Shown: positions 1-12,616 of the stretch, one piece after another
How the letters are laid out: each line of letters opens with the position of its first letter
How positions within the stretch are numbered: the first letter of the stretch is position 1
Origin: Chamaecrista fasciculata
Lineage: Eukaryota > Streptophyta > Magnoliopsida > Fabales > Fabaceae
DNA length: 64,000 nucleotides
NCBI GenBank assembly: GCA_003254925.1
Contig: QANZ01043121.1
Span: 313,869-377,868, forward strand
Direction: 5' to 3'
Translations under genes and position numbers: made by a program
The notes under the pieces: model-generated
The model's input: the letters and a program-made list of their open reading frames with translations, nothing else
Told to the model about the DNA's origin: nothing
Database searches by the model: none

Positions 1-991
1 GCTTTATAGAAAATAGAAAGCACTTTTAGGCTTTAGCAGCTTCCGACAGAAAGTGTCATAGAACTTTCCTGCTCTGTTCTTTGAATAATTATAATTAAAA
101 AAAGCATGTGCATTACATGAGATGAACACACAATCCATTGAGATATGCCCTGATTAGAGCCAGAATGATTTAAAAGAATTATTAAAAGAAAAAAATTATA
201 TAAATTTTCTTGAGATAGTTAGATGTTTGTTTCAATTTATACAAGATGACAACAATGGGTGATTTCCCAACTTAGATGGTGTACAAAACACATTAATTTG
301 TTTTAAGATGGATACTTATAGAAGACATCATATTCTGCCAGAAAAACTGGTTATGATCCAAGTATCAGCGATCTATATATATACATATATATATTTTAAG
401 AAAACGTCAAAATTGCTAGTTAACAAAAATGATAAGCATTTCTCTTTTCCTATGTAAAGAAGAAAATCTATGCTTGTCTTACCACTCTCAATGCCTTAGG
501 TTTGTTTAAGAGAAAGAAAAGAAAAGAAATTTTAGTTTTATCGATTTCTTCAATTGAAAATGAATTTCCCACATCCTTTTTTTTTTTTTATTTTAGTAGA
601 GAAAAAGTTTAGATGAATTGGGTTCAAGACTCATTAGGACATGCCTCCATGCTCTATGAGTGTTTATAAAAATACTTTTAGATCGCTTATCAACAAGATC
701 TTCACATCAACAACGGGAATAAACTTACAACCTTGTAAGTTATGAATTAATTCTTTATCAACTGAATCAATTTTTATGATCCTTATTTCTTATGATATGT
801 TGTTAGGGTGTAAGAAATGGATAAGAAAAGAAAAATAAATAAATATGAATCCAAATAAAAGAAAATGTTAAAAAGTATAATTTCATTTTCCTTCTCTCCC
901 GACAAACTAAGAATCCTGGCAAATGAGTTGTTATAATGGTAGCACCATGCATTGGATTTCCAATGAAGAATTACAAAATGTTAAGGGAAAC
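1..991. other. AT-rich intergenic flank, no gene seen
   Basis: No open frame with a recognisable domain is present on either strand. The stretch is AT-rich, with a short AT dinucleotide run near 376-395 and poly-A/T tracts. It ends in the GAAAC (987-991) that is repeated after the downstream LTR element, so it is the original left flank of that insertion. Confidence 0.6.
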
Positions 992-3079
992 TGATGGAGA
1001 TTGTGTCCTAGGGCCAATCATTTTATATGTATGGACATATTGTTTGATTGATTTATGAATGATAAATTATGTCGTTATCATATTATTAGCATGTTTACTG
1101 TGATAACAATCCTTGATTAATTATGTGATAATTATTCTAAACTGTCCCTGGTCGATTATTCACGTGGAAACGTGAATGAACTAAGACCAGCATGACTTCG
1201 GTGTATAGAGAAACACGCATATGATGCTTCTCAAGAGTCATGGTGCAATTATGTAAAGGGTCACAAGTTGCTGGACCGACCCGGAGAGTCCTGCATGGGT
1301 TTAGTCATAAGCTAGCCTCTCTTGTACAGTTGTCACGATGCTCTTAGACCTGAAGTCTTGACTATTCCGGCGTTGTATGCTGAACTTTGGCCTAGTCCAA
1401 CGTTGCCCGTAACAGGGTAGCCATACAGGCTAGGTACAGATTTAGTTGTTTGTCGTGTTGAGGAATGTGGTTGACCAAGAAGGAATTTTGTCCCTCATTA
1501 AGACGAGAGATATTTGACTGTGCCCCTCGATGAGTTTTTCCAAAAAAATGTGTGGCCACACAGGGTAATGGGACTAACTCAAGGAATCGAGAAAGTTATG
1601 GTCTGGATTATAAGGATGACTTTCCCATGCCTTATCCATGACCAAAATATCGTGTGACAATAGGGATTATGACAAGGTGGTACTAAGGTTAAGTTGTTAA
1701 TGTTAAAACGATAACTCACGTGTTTTGGGTAGTCGTGATGGCTTGCTAGACTCCGCTCTCGACTTGTGAGTCATAGAGATGGCTTGCTACCAACTTCACG
1801 TGAGGCCTGCTGGGTCACACATAAGCAGGATCAAGATACTGTAATGGGACACGAATTAGGAATTAATTCGTGAGTCACTTTAGTGACACAATTTAAGACA
1901 TAGTTGAATGTCTTAGGACATGAAGTCTTGTCTTAAATAAAATCTATGTTTGTGATATTTAAATTTGTTAGACAAGTTTAAATATATTAATTGTTAAATA
2001 GTTAATTTGATTAATCTATTTACAATTGAGTTGTTATTTAAAATATTAGGGAATAATGAATTGGCTAAGTCTCCTAAGAGTTAGGGATTATTGATTTATT
2101 AAATTCTCTAATATTAAAAGATAACAAGATGAGGGTGGCGCCTCATTCTTGAATCAATTAATAAAATATGATTTTGTTAATTTGAATTAAGATATTAGGG
2201 TAATATTTTAATTCAATTTGTTAAGGATATTAATAAGTTGATGATAACTTCCTAAGAGTTAGGATTGTTATCTTATTTATTAAATTCCTATAAAAGATAA
2301 TAGGGGGTGGCGCATTCTTGGATTATGATATGCAAGATTTGATCTTGCATTTTGAATTTAAATTAAGATATTAGTGTAATATTTTAATTAAGAATTCAAA
2401 TCCTCCTAACTCATTCCAACCAATGGGAAGTGAGCATTCAAGATTTAGGTTTCAAGATTTGATCTTGAAATTTAAATTTAAATTGTCTTTTAATTTTGAA
2501 TTATAATATTAGTGTAATCTTATAATCAAAATTAGTAATTCCCTATTTTCATGAGTTAGGAATGGGACTCTATAAATACACACATAAGTCGCCTAGAAAC
2601 CCTAGCCCAAAGAGAGAGGTGAAGTCGCCTATTCCAAGTGGGAAAAAGAGAGTTTTGAGAAAACCCTAAAACTTAGGGTTTAGGGCGAGTTGTGCGAGAT
2701 AAAGAGGAGAAAGTCGCATAACCCTAGAGTTGTGTGGCCAAGAATTTAATTCTTGGTTCTGCGCCACCAAATCTTGGAGTTTTCAAGAAGTGTTCTTGAA
2801 AATTCAAGATTGTAGATCGGTTCCCGTAATCTCTTGGAGAAGAGATTGAAGGCTAGTACTTGAGTATCTGCCAAACTGTTCGTGTGGATCACCGGCAGAG
2901 GAAGGACACGAGTCTATAGACTTCTCGGAAATTGCAACCACTCAGCATTCGTGAATTAGGTAAACATCTCATCTCACTGGTATAAACGCAAGTAGTGGAT
3001 CCTTGGAGGAGATTATAGGTTTTTGTAAAAAAATTTAATTTTACCTTTTTCCGCTGCGCTTGCTCTATAATCTCCAACA
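992..3079 (+). repeat. 5' LTR of the copia element
   Basis: This 2,088-bp repeat starts TGATGGAGATTGTG and ends CTCCAACA. The first 850 bp or so are GC-richer and well conserved with the other LTRs of the family in this window (8545-10691, 19108-21201 and, inverted, 39657-41565). The rest is AT-rich and low in complexity. A TATA box, TATAAATA at 2571-2578, lies far to the right, so U3 makes up most of the LTR and R/U5 the last few hundred bases. A perfect 7-bp stem with a GGAA loop lies at 1159-1176. Confidence 0.93.
2571..2578 (+). promoter_or_regulatory. TATA box of the copia LTR promoter
   Basis: TATAAATA sits in a GC-richer context after a long AT-rich U3 and about 500 bp before the LTR end. 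The same block recurs in the 3' LTR near 10182-10189. It is the likely start of the element's genomic RNA. Confidence 0.65.
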
Positions 3080-3080
3080 G

Positions 3081-3096
3081 TGGTATCAGAGCCAGG
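3081..3096 (+). other. Primer binding site (initiator tRNA-Met)
   Basis: TGGTATCAGAGCCAGG follows the LTR end after one base. This is the standard plant copia site complementary to the 3' end of initiator methionine tRNA, which primes minus-strand DNA synthesis. Confidence 0.92.
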
Positions 3097-4523
3097 CTAT
3101 CTGTGTGTTTATGCTAGTTTTGTAAATATACATGTTGATGTATGTTTGTGTGTTTATCTATATGCTCGAATTTTGCAATTGTCCACCACACGATTTTAAC
3201 CGAATCTAAGAATGGTGCAAATTTATGTATTTGATACATAAGGAAATCAATTTGATTGATTTAAAAATTTTCTTGAAAAGTTTAGGTCTTGGGTGAAAAT
3301 TATAAATTATGAATTTATAAATTTTGGGTCAATAATTCGACTTCTTCAATATGATTCTTGAATTCTTGAATTATTGATGCAAGACTTATTTTTCCAAGAA
3401 GGCATGTTAAGTTGCACAAACCCTAATTGAACACAATTAAAAATCGTTTTTTGTGTGTTGTTGATGTCGTGTATATACATATATATGAATTGTTCATGTA
3501 TGGTTGAGTATGGTGTTAGATATGGCTCTAGGTCTTATTTTGGTAAATACGGCCTGCGTGTCGTCTCTCTAAATTTTGGATGTAAATTTCTTTTCTCACC
3601 TCACTCCCCTCATATGTTCAAATGAGGTTTCCCAATGTAATTTTCTTTTTCTTTTTGAAAGATTCTCTCATTAGCTTGACGGAATTTAGGGTAGATGAGT
3701 CATATCTAAACACGGTTTATTTATGCATTTAGTTTTTGTATGTGATACAAATTGGCGCTAGATGTATGTTTAGGGGTCGCGATTTTAACACGCAAATTTT
3801 ATATTACGCACAACCACGTATTCGATACGAGCGTAGGATTTTGTATAAGATACAAAATTCGTGCATGTGTTTATATGTATATGATACATGAGGGATAAAC
3901 ACTTGGCACACTCGTTTAATTTTAAAATTGGATTTAAAATTAAACCAAAATTGAATTTAAAATTGAACCCTTATAAAATCTTAAGTTTTAATGCCATCAA
4001 TAAAACACCCTGTTAAAATCTTGATCATTGTGGAGCGGTGATAGCCCAAGCTACACGTATCTACTTTTATCTTGAGGAGACACGTGTGAATGGAATATTC
4101 AACGCAATGCCCTATTGAAATCTTGGTTTATTGGATGCGGTGATAGCCCAAGCTACACGTGTTTAGTGGCCCTTGATGATATAGGGTTGGGCTTTCGCCT
4201 CGTTGTTTTGAGTTTGGTCATTCACAAGTTTTATTGTGTGACTTAATGGGGTTATCAAATCGGATTTGGACCTCAAGACATGAGATGGGATAAACATGCC
4301 ATAATAAGTATCATACGATGATACAGTCCCATAAAGGTCTAAGAGTCACATGTGATGTGATTGGTAAAGAGTTACCTACCTAAATAACCTAAGGTTGCAT
4401 TATCGCCCAAGCGAAGGTAATCTTTGGTGAAATATGGGTCTTAGCCACTAATAATAATTTTGCTGGGTTTTATAAAATGGTGGACCTTTTGTTAATTAAC
4501 TTTCATATCTTAATTGTAGAATC
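3097..4523 (+). other. Untranslated leader of the copia element
   Basis: About 1.4 kb of AT-rich, non-coding sequence lies between the primer binding site and the first gag codon. No coding frame is supported. Leaders of this kind usually carry packaging signals, but none can be pointed to here. The phrase GATAGCCCAAGCTACACGT occurs twice, near 4040 and 4142. Confidence 0.55.
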
Positions 4524-7500
4524 ATGGCAAACAATGTAAGTTCAGCGTTATCACTGCGATCTATCCTTGAGAAGGATAAGTTGAATGGGACAAACTTCCT
4601 TGATTGGTTTCGAAATTTGAGAATTGTTCTCACCCAAGAAAGGAAGCTTTATGTCCTAGAAGACCCTCCCCCTGGAGAGCTTGCCAACGACGCTCCAAGA
4701 GCTCAAAGAACTGCTTATGAGAAGCACTTCAATGACTCTGTGAACGTTGCTTGCCTGATGCTAGCCACAATGGTTTGAGAGTTGCAAAAGAACATGGAAA
4801 TGTTGACGGCTTTTGAGATGGTCACACATCTCAAGGAAATGTTACAGTAACAGGCTAGGCAAGAGAGGTTTGAGACCACTAAGGCTCTACACTCTTGCAA
4901 GATGGCTGAAGGTGCATCCGTGAGTACCCACGTCTTGAAGATGAAGGGGTACATAGATCACCTTAGTAGGCTGGGATTTCCCATTACTTCAGAGCTTGCG
5001 ACGGATTTGATCCTGAACTCGCTGCCTAGAAGTTATGACCAGTTCGTCATGAACTTCAATATGAATGGAATGGAGAAATCAATTTCTGAACTGCATGGGA
5101 TGCTCAAGACTGCTGAGGCATCCATTAAAAAGGCGCCTGATGCAATCTTGATGGTTCAGAAAAACCAGGGGAAAGGGAAGGGCAAAAGAAAGAGGAAGGG
5201 TAAAGCCCGGGTTGGTGAGACCAAGCCAGGGGACAAGCCTAACCCACAACCTGCCAAGAAGGCAAAGCCCTCAAAGGATGCAATCTGCTTTTTCTGCCAA
5301 AAGCCTGGACATTGGAAAAGGAATTGCAAATTGTATTTGGAAGATCAAAAGAAGAAGAAGAGCGGTGAAGTCTCTACTTCAGGTATCATTGTTATAAATG
5401 TTCACTTGTCTACTTTAACCACTTGGGTATTAGATACAGCATGTGGTTCTCACATTTGTACAAATGTGCAGGGTCTTAGAGACAGTAGAAAGCTGGACAG
5501 AAGAGAGGTGGACCTACGCGTAGGCAATGGAGCAAGAGTTGCTACTGTTGCTGTGGGAACATACGAGCTTGTCTTGCCCACTGGGCTTATTTTTATTTTG
5601 AATAATTGTTATTATGTACCTTCATTGAGTTCAAACATTATTTCCCTTTCTTATTTGGATAAGGAAGGTTTTACATGTGTCAACGACAATGGAAGGTGTT
5701 CTATTTATAAAGACAATGTTTTATTTGCTTATGGTGATTTGCAAGATAATCATTACGTCTTAAAATTAGAACGACAACACGATAACAATATCTATAACGT
5801 TGATACCAAAAAGATCAAGATTAACGAATCAAATCCTACGTACATTTGGCATTGTCGTTTGGGCCATATAAATGAGAAACGCCTAGAGAAGCTCCATAAA
5901 GATGGACTTCTAAGCTCATTTGATTTTGAATCATATGATGCTTGCGAATCTTGTTTACTTGGTAATATGACAAAGGCGCCCTTCACTGGCCACACTGAGA
6001 GAGCACCTGACTTGTTGGGAATCATACATAGTGATGTATGTGGACCCATGAGTACTCAAGCTAGGGGTGGTTACTCGTACTTCATAACGTTTACTGATGA
6101 CTTCAGTAGGTATGGCTCTGTCTACCTAATGAAGCACAAGTCAGAGTCTTTTGAAATGTTCAAAAGATTTCAAAGTGAAGTAGAGAACCAACTTGGCAAG
6201 AAAATCAAAGTCCTTCGATCCGATCGAGGAGGCGAGTATTTGAGCCAAGAATTTATTGATCATCTTAGAAGTTGTGGGATAGTCTTACAACTTACCCCTC
6301 TTGAAACTCCACAGTGGAATGGTGTTTCTGAGAGGAGGAATCAGACTTTATTAGATATGGTCCGATCTATGATGAGTCAAGCTGATCTTCCGCCATCCTT
6401 TTGGGGGCATGCTCTAGAAACTGCTGCGTTCACACTTAACCGTGTTCCGTCTAAAGCAGTTGAGAAGACACCATATGAGATATGGACTGGGAAGAGGCCC
6501 AGTTTGTCTTACCTCAAGGTTTGGGGATGTGAAGTTTATGTTAAGCAACAGCCTAACGATAAACTGTCTTCAAAATCTCTAAAGTGTTTGTTTGTGGGAT
6601 ACCCCAAGGAAACAAGGGGTATTATGTCTACTACCCATCTGACAACAAAGTGTTTGTAGTCAGAAATGGATTCTTTTTGGAAAAGGATTTTGTCTCCAAA
6701 AGAGACAGTGGGAGTAAGATAGATCTTGAAGAGTTTCAAGATCCACAAGACACTCTAGAGGCGTAGACAAAAACTAGATAAGAGCCACAAGACGTTGTGG
6801 AAGCTCCTCTAGTAGCACAAGGACCACGAAGGTCTGATAGAACACGTTCTCAACCTCAAAGATATGGATTTTTGATGACTGAGAACAAGGATGTGTTGCT
6901 CATGGAGCGTGGTGAGCCTACCACCTATCAAGAAGCTATTGTGGGTCCCAACTCTGAAAAATGGGTTGAAGCCATGAAGGCAGAGATGCAATCCATGTAC
7001 GACAATAAGGTATGGACCTTAGTCGATCCACCTGAAGGTGTAAAAGCCGTAGGGTGCAAGTGGGTTTTCAAAGAGAAAACCGACATGGATGGCAACGTTA
7101 ATGTCTTTAAGGTCAGGCTAGTTGCAAAGGGGTTCACTCAGCGTCATGGTATTGACCATGATGAAACGTTTTCCCCAGTTGCAATGGCCAAGTCCATCAG
7201 GATCCTCCTTGTCATAACCGCATATTATGACTATGAGATATGGCAAATGGATGTCAAAACAGCATTCCTTAATGGAAGGATGCCCGAAGATGTGTACATG
7301 ACACAACATGAGGGGTTTGGTTGTCCAGAGGAACCAGAGAAGGTGTGCAAACTTCATAGATCCATTTATGGATTGAAGCAAGCATCACGGGGTTGGAATC
7401 ATCGTTTTGATGAGATAGTCAAAGAGTTTGGCTTCCTGCAAAACCCTGATGAGCCTTGTGTTTACAAGAAGATTAGTGGGAGCACGATTGTGTTCTTGGT

Positions 7501-8497
7501 GCTTTATGTCGATGACATATTGCTCATTGGAAATGATGTTCCTACCTTGGAGATTGTGAAATCTTGGTTGGGAAAATCATTATTGATGAAGGACTTGGGA
7601 GAAGCTGCTTACATTCTAGGCATCAAGATCTATAGAGATAGATCTCGAAGGCTTCTTGGATTAATTCAGAGTACATACTTGGATAAGGTACTGAAGCGGT
7701 TCAGTATGCAGGATTCCAAGAAGGGATTCATACCGATGAATCATGGTTTAGGCTTGAGCAAGAATCAGTGTCCCAAGACACTTGATGAGCGAGGACGCAT
7801 GAGTGGCATCCCTTATGCTTCGGCAATAGGATCCATCATGTATGCCATGTTGTGTACTCGACTAGATGTGTCATTTGCCCTGAGTATGACGAGCCGGTTC
7901 CAACAAGACCCTGGTGAGGATTATTGGACTGGTGTCAAAAACATGCTTAAGTACTTGAGAAGGACTAAGGATGAATTCTTGGTTTACGGTGGAACTGATG
8001 AAGAGCTATGTGTAATTGGTTACACAGATTCCAGTTTTCAAACCGACCAAGATGATTTTAAATCGCAGTCTGGATACGTGTTTCTCCAGAACGGTGGCAG
8101 CGTGAGTTGGAAGAGTTCCAAGCAGAGCACGATTGCTGATTCTACAACGGAGGCTGAGTATATAGCAGCATCAGATGCAGCGAAGGAGGCTGTATGGATT
8201 AGGAAGTTCATTGCTGAGCTTGGTGTGGTTCCGACCATTGCTGATCTTATAACCTTGTATTGTGACAATAGTGGTGCTATTGCACAAGCCCAGGAGCCCC
8301 GGTCCCACCAAAGGACCAAACATATACTCAGACGTTATCACCTTGTTAGAGAAATGGTTGACAGAGGTGATGTGAAGATATGTAAAGCAGCAGGCGAGGA
8401 TAATGTTGCCAATCCTCTTACGAAACCTCTAGCACGGGTCGTACATGAACGCCATGTAACGTCGATGGGGATTAGACACATTGATCAATGTACCTAG
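4524..8497 (+). pseudogene. Broken copia gag-pol
   Basis: The ATG at 4524 opens a gag matching the UBN2-type copia capsid family (the LNGTNFLDWFRNLR region). A CCHC zinc knuckle (CFFCQKPGHWKRNC) is encoded at 5286-5327, then the protease, the GAG-pre-integrase zinc region (WHCRLGH), the integrase core (HSDVCGP), reverse transcriptase with YVDD near 7505-7516, and RNase H with TEAEY near 8149. Breaks: in-frame stop TGA at 4776-4778, TAA at 4848-4850, a frame change close to 6617-6623 at the end of integrase, then TAG at 6764-6766 and TAA at 6779-6781 in the new frame. The protease motif at 5433 reads DTA where family members have D-S/T-G. From about 6797 to 8497 the reverse transcriptase/RNase H half is one open frame. 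This is a dead polyprotein gene; the domain order is clear. Confidence 0.93.
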
Positions 8498-8528
8498 CGT
8501 AGGAACAATTTGATTGATGATTGTACCT

Positions 8529-8544
8529 AGTGCAAGTGGGAGTT
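8529..8544 (+). other. Polypurine tract of the copia element
   Basis: A purine-rich run (AAGTGGGAG within 8534-8542) abuts the 3' LTR start at 8545. In this family the tract primes plus-strand DNA. It lies about 30 bp after the gag-pol stop. Confidence 0.7.
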
Positions 8545-10691
8545 TGATGGAGATTGTGCCCTAGGGCCAATCATTTTATATGTATGGACATATTGTTTGA
8601 CTGATTTATGAATGATAAATTATGTCGTTATCATATTATTAGCATGTTTACTGTGATAACAATCCTTGATTAATTATGTGATAATTATTCTAAACTGCCC
8701 CTGGTCTATTATTCACGTGGAAACGTGAATGAACTAAGACCAGCATGACTTCGGTGTATAGAGAAACACGCATATGATGCTTCTCGAGAGTCATGATGCA
8801 ATTATGTGAAGGGTTACAAGTTGCTGGACCAACCCGGAGAGTCCTGCATGGGTTTAGTCATACGCTAGCCTCTCCTGTACACCTGTCACGATGCCCTTAA
8901 ACCTGAGGTCTTGACTATTCCGACGTTGTAGATACTGAACTTTGGCCTAGTCCAACGTTGCCCGTAACAGGGTAGCCATACAGGCTAGGTACGGGTTTAG
9001 TTGTTTGCCGTGCTGAGGAATGTGGTTGACCAAGAAGGAATTTTGTCCCTCATTAAGATGAGAGATATTTGACTGGGCCCCTCGATGAATTTGTCCAAAA
9101 AATGTGTGGCCACACAGGGTAATGACACTAACTCAAGGAATCGAGAAAGTTATGGTCTGGATTATAAGGATGACTTTCCCATGCCTTATCCATGACCAAA
9201 ATATTGTGTGATAATAGGGATTATGACAAGGTGGTATTAAGGTTAAGTTGTTAATGTTAAAATGATAACTCACGTGTTTTGGGTAGTCGTGATGGCTTGC
9301 TAGAGTCCGCTCTCGACTTGTGAGTCATAGAGATGGCTTGCTACCAACTTCACGTGAGGCCTGCTGGGTCACACATGAGCAGGATCAAGATACTGTAATG
9401 GGACACGAATTAGGGTTAATTCGTGAGTCACTTTAGTGACACAATTTAAGACATAGTTGAATGTCTTAGGACATGAAGTCTTGTCTTAAATAAAATCTAC
9501 GTTTGTGATATTTAAATTTGTTAGACAAGTTAAAATATATTGATTGTTAAATAGTTAATTTGATTAATCTAGTTACAATTGAGTTGTTATTTAAAATATT
9601 AGGGAATAATGAATTGGCTAAGTCTTCTAAGAGTTAGGGGATTATTGATTTATTAAATTCTCTAATATTAAAAGATAACAAGATGAGGGTGGTGCCTCAT
9701 TCTTGAATCAATTAATAAAATATGATTTTGTTAATTTGAATTCAAGATTTAAATTTAAATTCAAGATTCAAATTTGAATTGAGATATTAAGGTAATATTT
9801 TAATTCAATTTGTTAAGGATATTAATAAGTTGGTGATAACTTCCTAAGAATTAGGATTGTTATCTTATTTATTAAATTCCTATAAAAGATAATAGGGGGT
9901 GGCGCATTCTTGGATTATGATATGCAAGATTTGATCTTGCATTTTGAATTTCAAGAATGCATTTTGAATTTAAATTAAGATATTAGTGTAATATTTTAAT
10001 TAAGAATTCAAATCCTCCTGACTCATTCCAACAAATGAGAAGTGGGCATTCAAGATTTAGGTTTCAAGATTTGATCTTGAAATTTAAATTTAAATTGCCT
10101 TTTAATTTTGAATTATAATATTAGTGTAATCTTATAATCAAAATTAGTAATTCCCTATTTTCATGAGTTAGGAATGGGACTCTATAAATACACACATAAG
10201 TCGCTTAGAAACCCTAGCCCAAAGAGAGAGGTGAAGTCGCCTATTCCAAGTGGGAAAAAGAGAGTTTTGAGAAAACCCTAAAACTTAGAGTTTAGGGCGA
10301 GTTGTGTGAGATAAAGAGGAGAAAGTCGCATAACCCTAGAGTTGTGTGGCCAAGAATTTGATTCTTGGTTCTGCTCCACCAAATCTTGGAGTTTTCAAGA
10401 AGTGTTCTTGAAAATTTAAGATTGTAGATCGGTTCCCGTAATCTCTTGGAGAAGAGATTGAATGCTAGCACCTGAGTATCTGCCAAATTGTTCGTGTGGA
10501 TCACCGGCAGAGGAAGGACACGAGTCTGTGGACTTCTCGGAAATTGCAACCACTCAGCATTCGTGAATTAGGTAAACATCTCATCTCACTGGTATAAACG
10601 CAAGTAGTGGATCCTTGGAGGAGATTATAGGTTTTTGTAAAAAAAATTAATTTTACTTTTTTCTGCTGCGCTTGCTCTATAATCTTCAACA
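8545..10691 (+). repeat. 3' LTR of the copia element
   Basis: This 2,147-bp repeat aligns along its length with 992-3079. It differs by scattered substitutions and carries extra AT-rich segments near 9741-9780 and 9948-9967 that look like local duplications of TTCAAGATTTAAATTTAAAT-type sequence. It ends TCTTCAACA and is followed by the target duplication GAAAC at 10692-10696. Confidence 0.93.
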
Positions 10692-11112
10692 GAAACTAAT
10701 GGAGAAATTTGAGGATAGCAACAAAACAAAAAATTGAGGATTAAAATAGAATTCACTCTATAATTCAAATACATTCTGTCCAAAGAAAAACCATTGAGTT
10801 ATTTTTAGCTCTGACTGAAAAAAAAAATGAAAACAACCCCATTTGAAAGATGTGGGTTTGTTAAGTTATGTTATTACCATCAGGCTTCGTGATCTATCAC
10901 TCTCAACTCCTAAATGAACAAGCATGATTATTGCTTGACACTTGACACTGTGATTGAGATTTTATATATATATATATATACATATATAATAAACATATAA
11001 ATTACTCCTTTAAAGATGTACAAGTTAATAATTTAATTTCTATAAGTTTAATTTACCCTCTTTAAAAACCAAAATATTCAAGTCTTTTTGTCTTTGTCAA
11101 TTAATCCCTAAA

Positions 11113-11908
11113 AATGGACTAAAAAGTACCCCATGTTCTGTTTTGGTCCCTAATACTTGTTTTGTTTCGTTTTGGTCCTTAATATTTCTTAAAAGTTTCA
11201 TCATTGGTCTCTCACTTTCGTCTTAAAAGTTTCATCTCATTTCAAACTTGAATGCAATTAAATTAGAGTTATGGGTTAAATTTGATGAGTTCTTTCTTTG
11301 TCTAGTTGGAGTCATCGACAAATAAGGTCATATCGAACATGAAATCAGGACCGAAAATAGGCTGCTTTTTCATGAATTTGGTCATATATCTCTCTCGTTT
11401 CAAGTCCGAACACAATAGAATTGGTGCTACAAGTTATTCTTGACGAGTTTTTTCTTTGTCTAGTAGGGACCGTTGACAAACGAGGTCAAATAGTATTTTG
11501 AAAGTTAATATTAATGTTTTGACCAAACTCACTTTCAAAGAACTATTTGACCTCATTTGCCAACAACCCAACTGAATAAAGAAAGAATTTGTCAAGAGTA
11601 ATTTGTAGCTTCAAATTCATTGTACTCAAACACGAAATGAGAGAGATATGACCAAATTCATGAAACAAGCGGCCCATTTTTTGATTTAATTTCATGTTCG
11701 ATTTGACTTAAATTTGTCGATAACTCCAATTAAGCAAAGAAAGAACTCACTAAATTTAACTCATAACTCTGATTTAATCGTATCATGTTTGAAACGAGAG
11801 ATATTTGACCATATTCTATAGTTAGAGATCAATGATGAAACTTTTAAAAAACATTAAAGACTATAATGTAACAAAAACAATATTAGAAACAAAAATAAGT
11901 TTTTGACC

Positions 11909-11909
<1 letters not shown>
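11113..11909. mobile_element. Degenerate TIR element of the GGACCAAAA type
   Basis: The left end (TTTTGGTCCCTAATACTTG, then TTTCATCATTGGTC) is repeated inverted at the right end (GATCAATGATGAAAC through GTTTTTGACC). The interior holds further inverted phrases about 'cgaggtcaaatag' around 11500. There is no open frame, and I found no clean target duplication, so the ends are approximate. It resembles the elements at 22467-23693 and 24029-25836. Confidence 0.55.
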
Positions 11910-11943
<34 letters not shown>

Positions 11944-12076
11944 AGTAGCAAAAGTCGCGCGAATTCAATTAATGATGGGTTGGTTGAAGTTGATCAACCT
12001 TAATCAGCGAACACACGCAGCATCAAGTTAAATTTTGTCGGCACTGAGAAATATGTCATGTATATATCTTTGTGTG

Positions 12077-12290
12077 GGAAATGGATCCTCTAGAGTTCCA
12101 TTCTCTAGAGTTCTTGTGGAGTATGAGAGAGAAAGGAAGAGAAAAGAAGAGAGAGAAAGAGAAAATATTATTTTATATATTTTTATTTTATGAATTTTAT
12201 ATTTTCTGTCTCTTCTTCTTCCTTTCTCTCTCTAACTTCACAAAAACTTTAGAAAACTTTAGAAAAATGAACTCTAGAGGATCCAATCCC
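12077..12290. mobile_element. MULE-type miniature element, 9-bp target duplication
   Basis: The inverted ends share TGGATCCTCTAGAG. The flanks carry an identical 9-bp duplication CTTTGTGTG (12068-12076 and 12291-12299), the size made by Mutator-like transposases. The 214-bp body is AT-rich with purine and pyrimidine runs and codes for nothing recognisable, although chance open frames cross it. Confidence 0.78.
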
Positions 12291-12616
12291 CTTTGTGTGT
12301 GTGCATTCTTTTGGTTTGCCCACTTACTTTATAAATTCTTGGTGGGATTTTCTCAGTTTTGTAATCTGATTCACTGTCACGTTTTGACCGTTAAAATGTC
12401 AACAGAATGGATAGCACCTTCGATTCTACTGCTCTATTTTGTCCTTTACTAACAGATTCTTTTCATATTATATATTGCCAATTTCATACACAATGCTTAA
12501 TTCAGTGGCCACTGCACTTCCCAATAGGAAGAGGAAGATGATGAAGAAGGAGATAATTGAAATGGGTATGTGTGTTTGTGTGTGTCTTTGGGTTTTCATC
12601 AAATTGGAAAAACTGA

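Larger units (their letters stand above)
992..10691 (+). mobile_element. Complete Ty1/copia LTR retrotransposon, coding region dead
   Basis: The element has every structural part of an LTR retrotransposon: two long direct repeats starting TG and ending CA (992-3079 and 8545-10691), a primer binding site just inside the left LTR, one gag-pol region, a purine-rich tract before the right LTR, and a perfect 5-bp target duplication GAAAC (987-991 and 10692-10696). The order protease, integrase, reverse transcriptase, RNase H places it in the copia superfamily; the exact lineage is not resolved (an Angela/Tork-like relative is possible). The LTRs differ by scattered substitutions and by extra segments in the right LTR near 9741-9780 and 9948-9967, so it is not a very recent insertion. 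The coding region has stops and a frameshift, so it could move only with help from another copy. Confidence 0.95.

Noticed and set aside
12072-12452. A 126-codon open frame rich in Phe, Leu and Lys
   Set aside because: It runs through a MULE-type miniature element and AT-rich flank. Its composition reflects T-rich sequence and no domain is visible.
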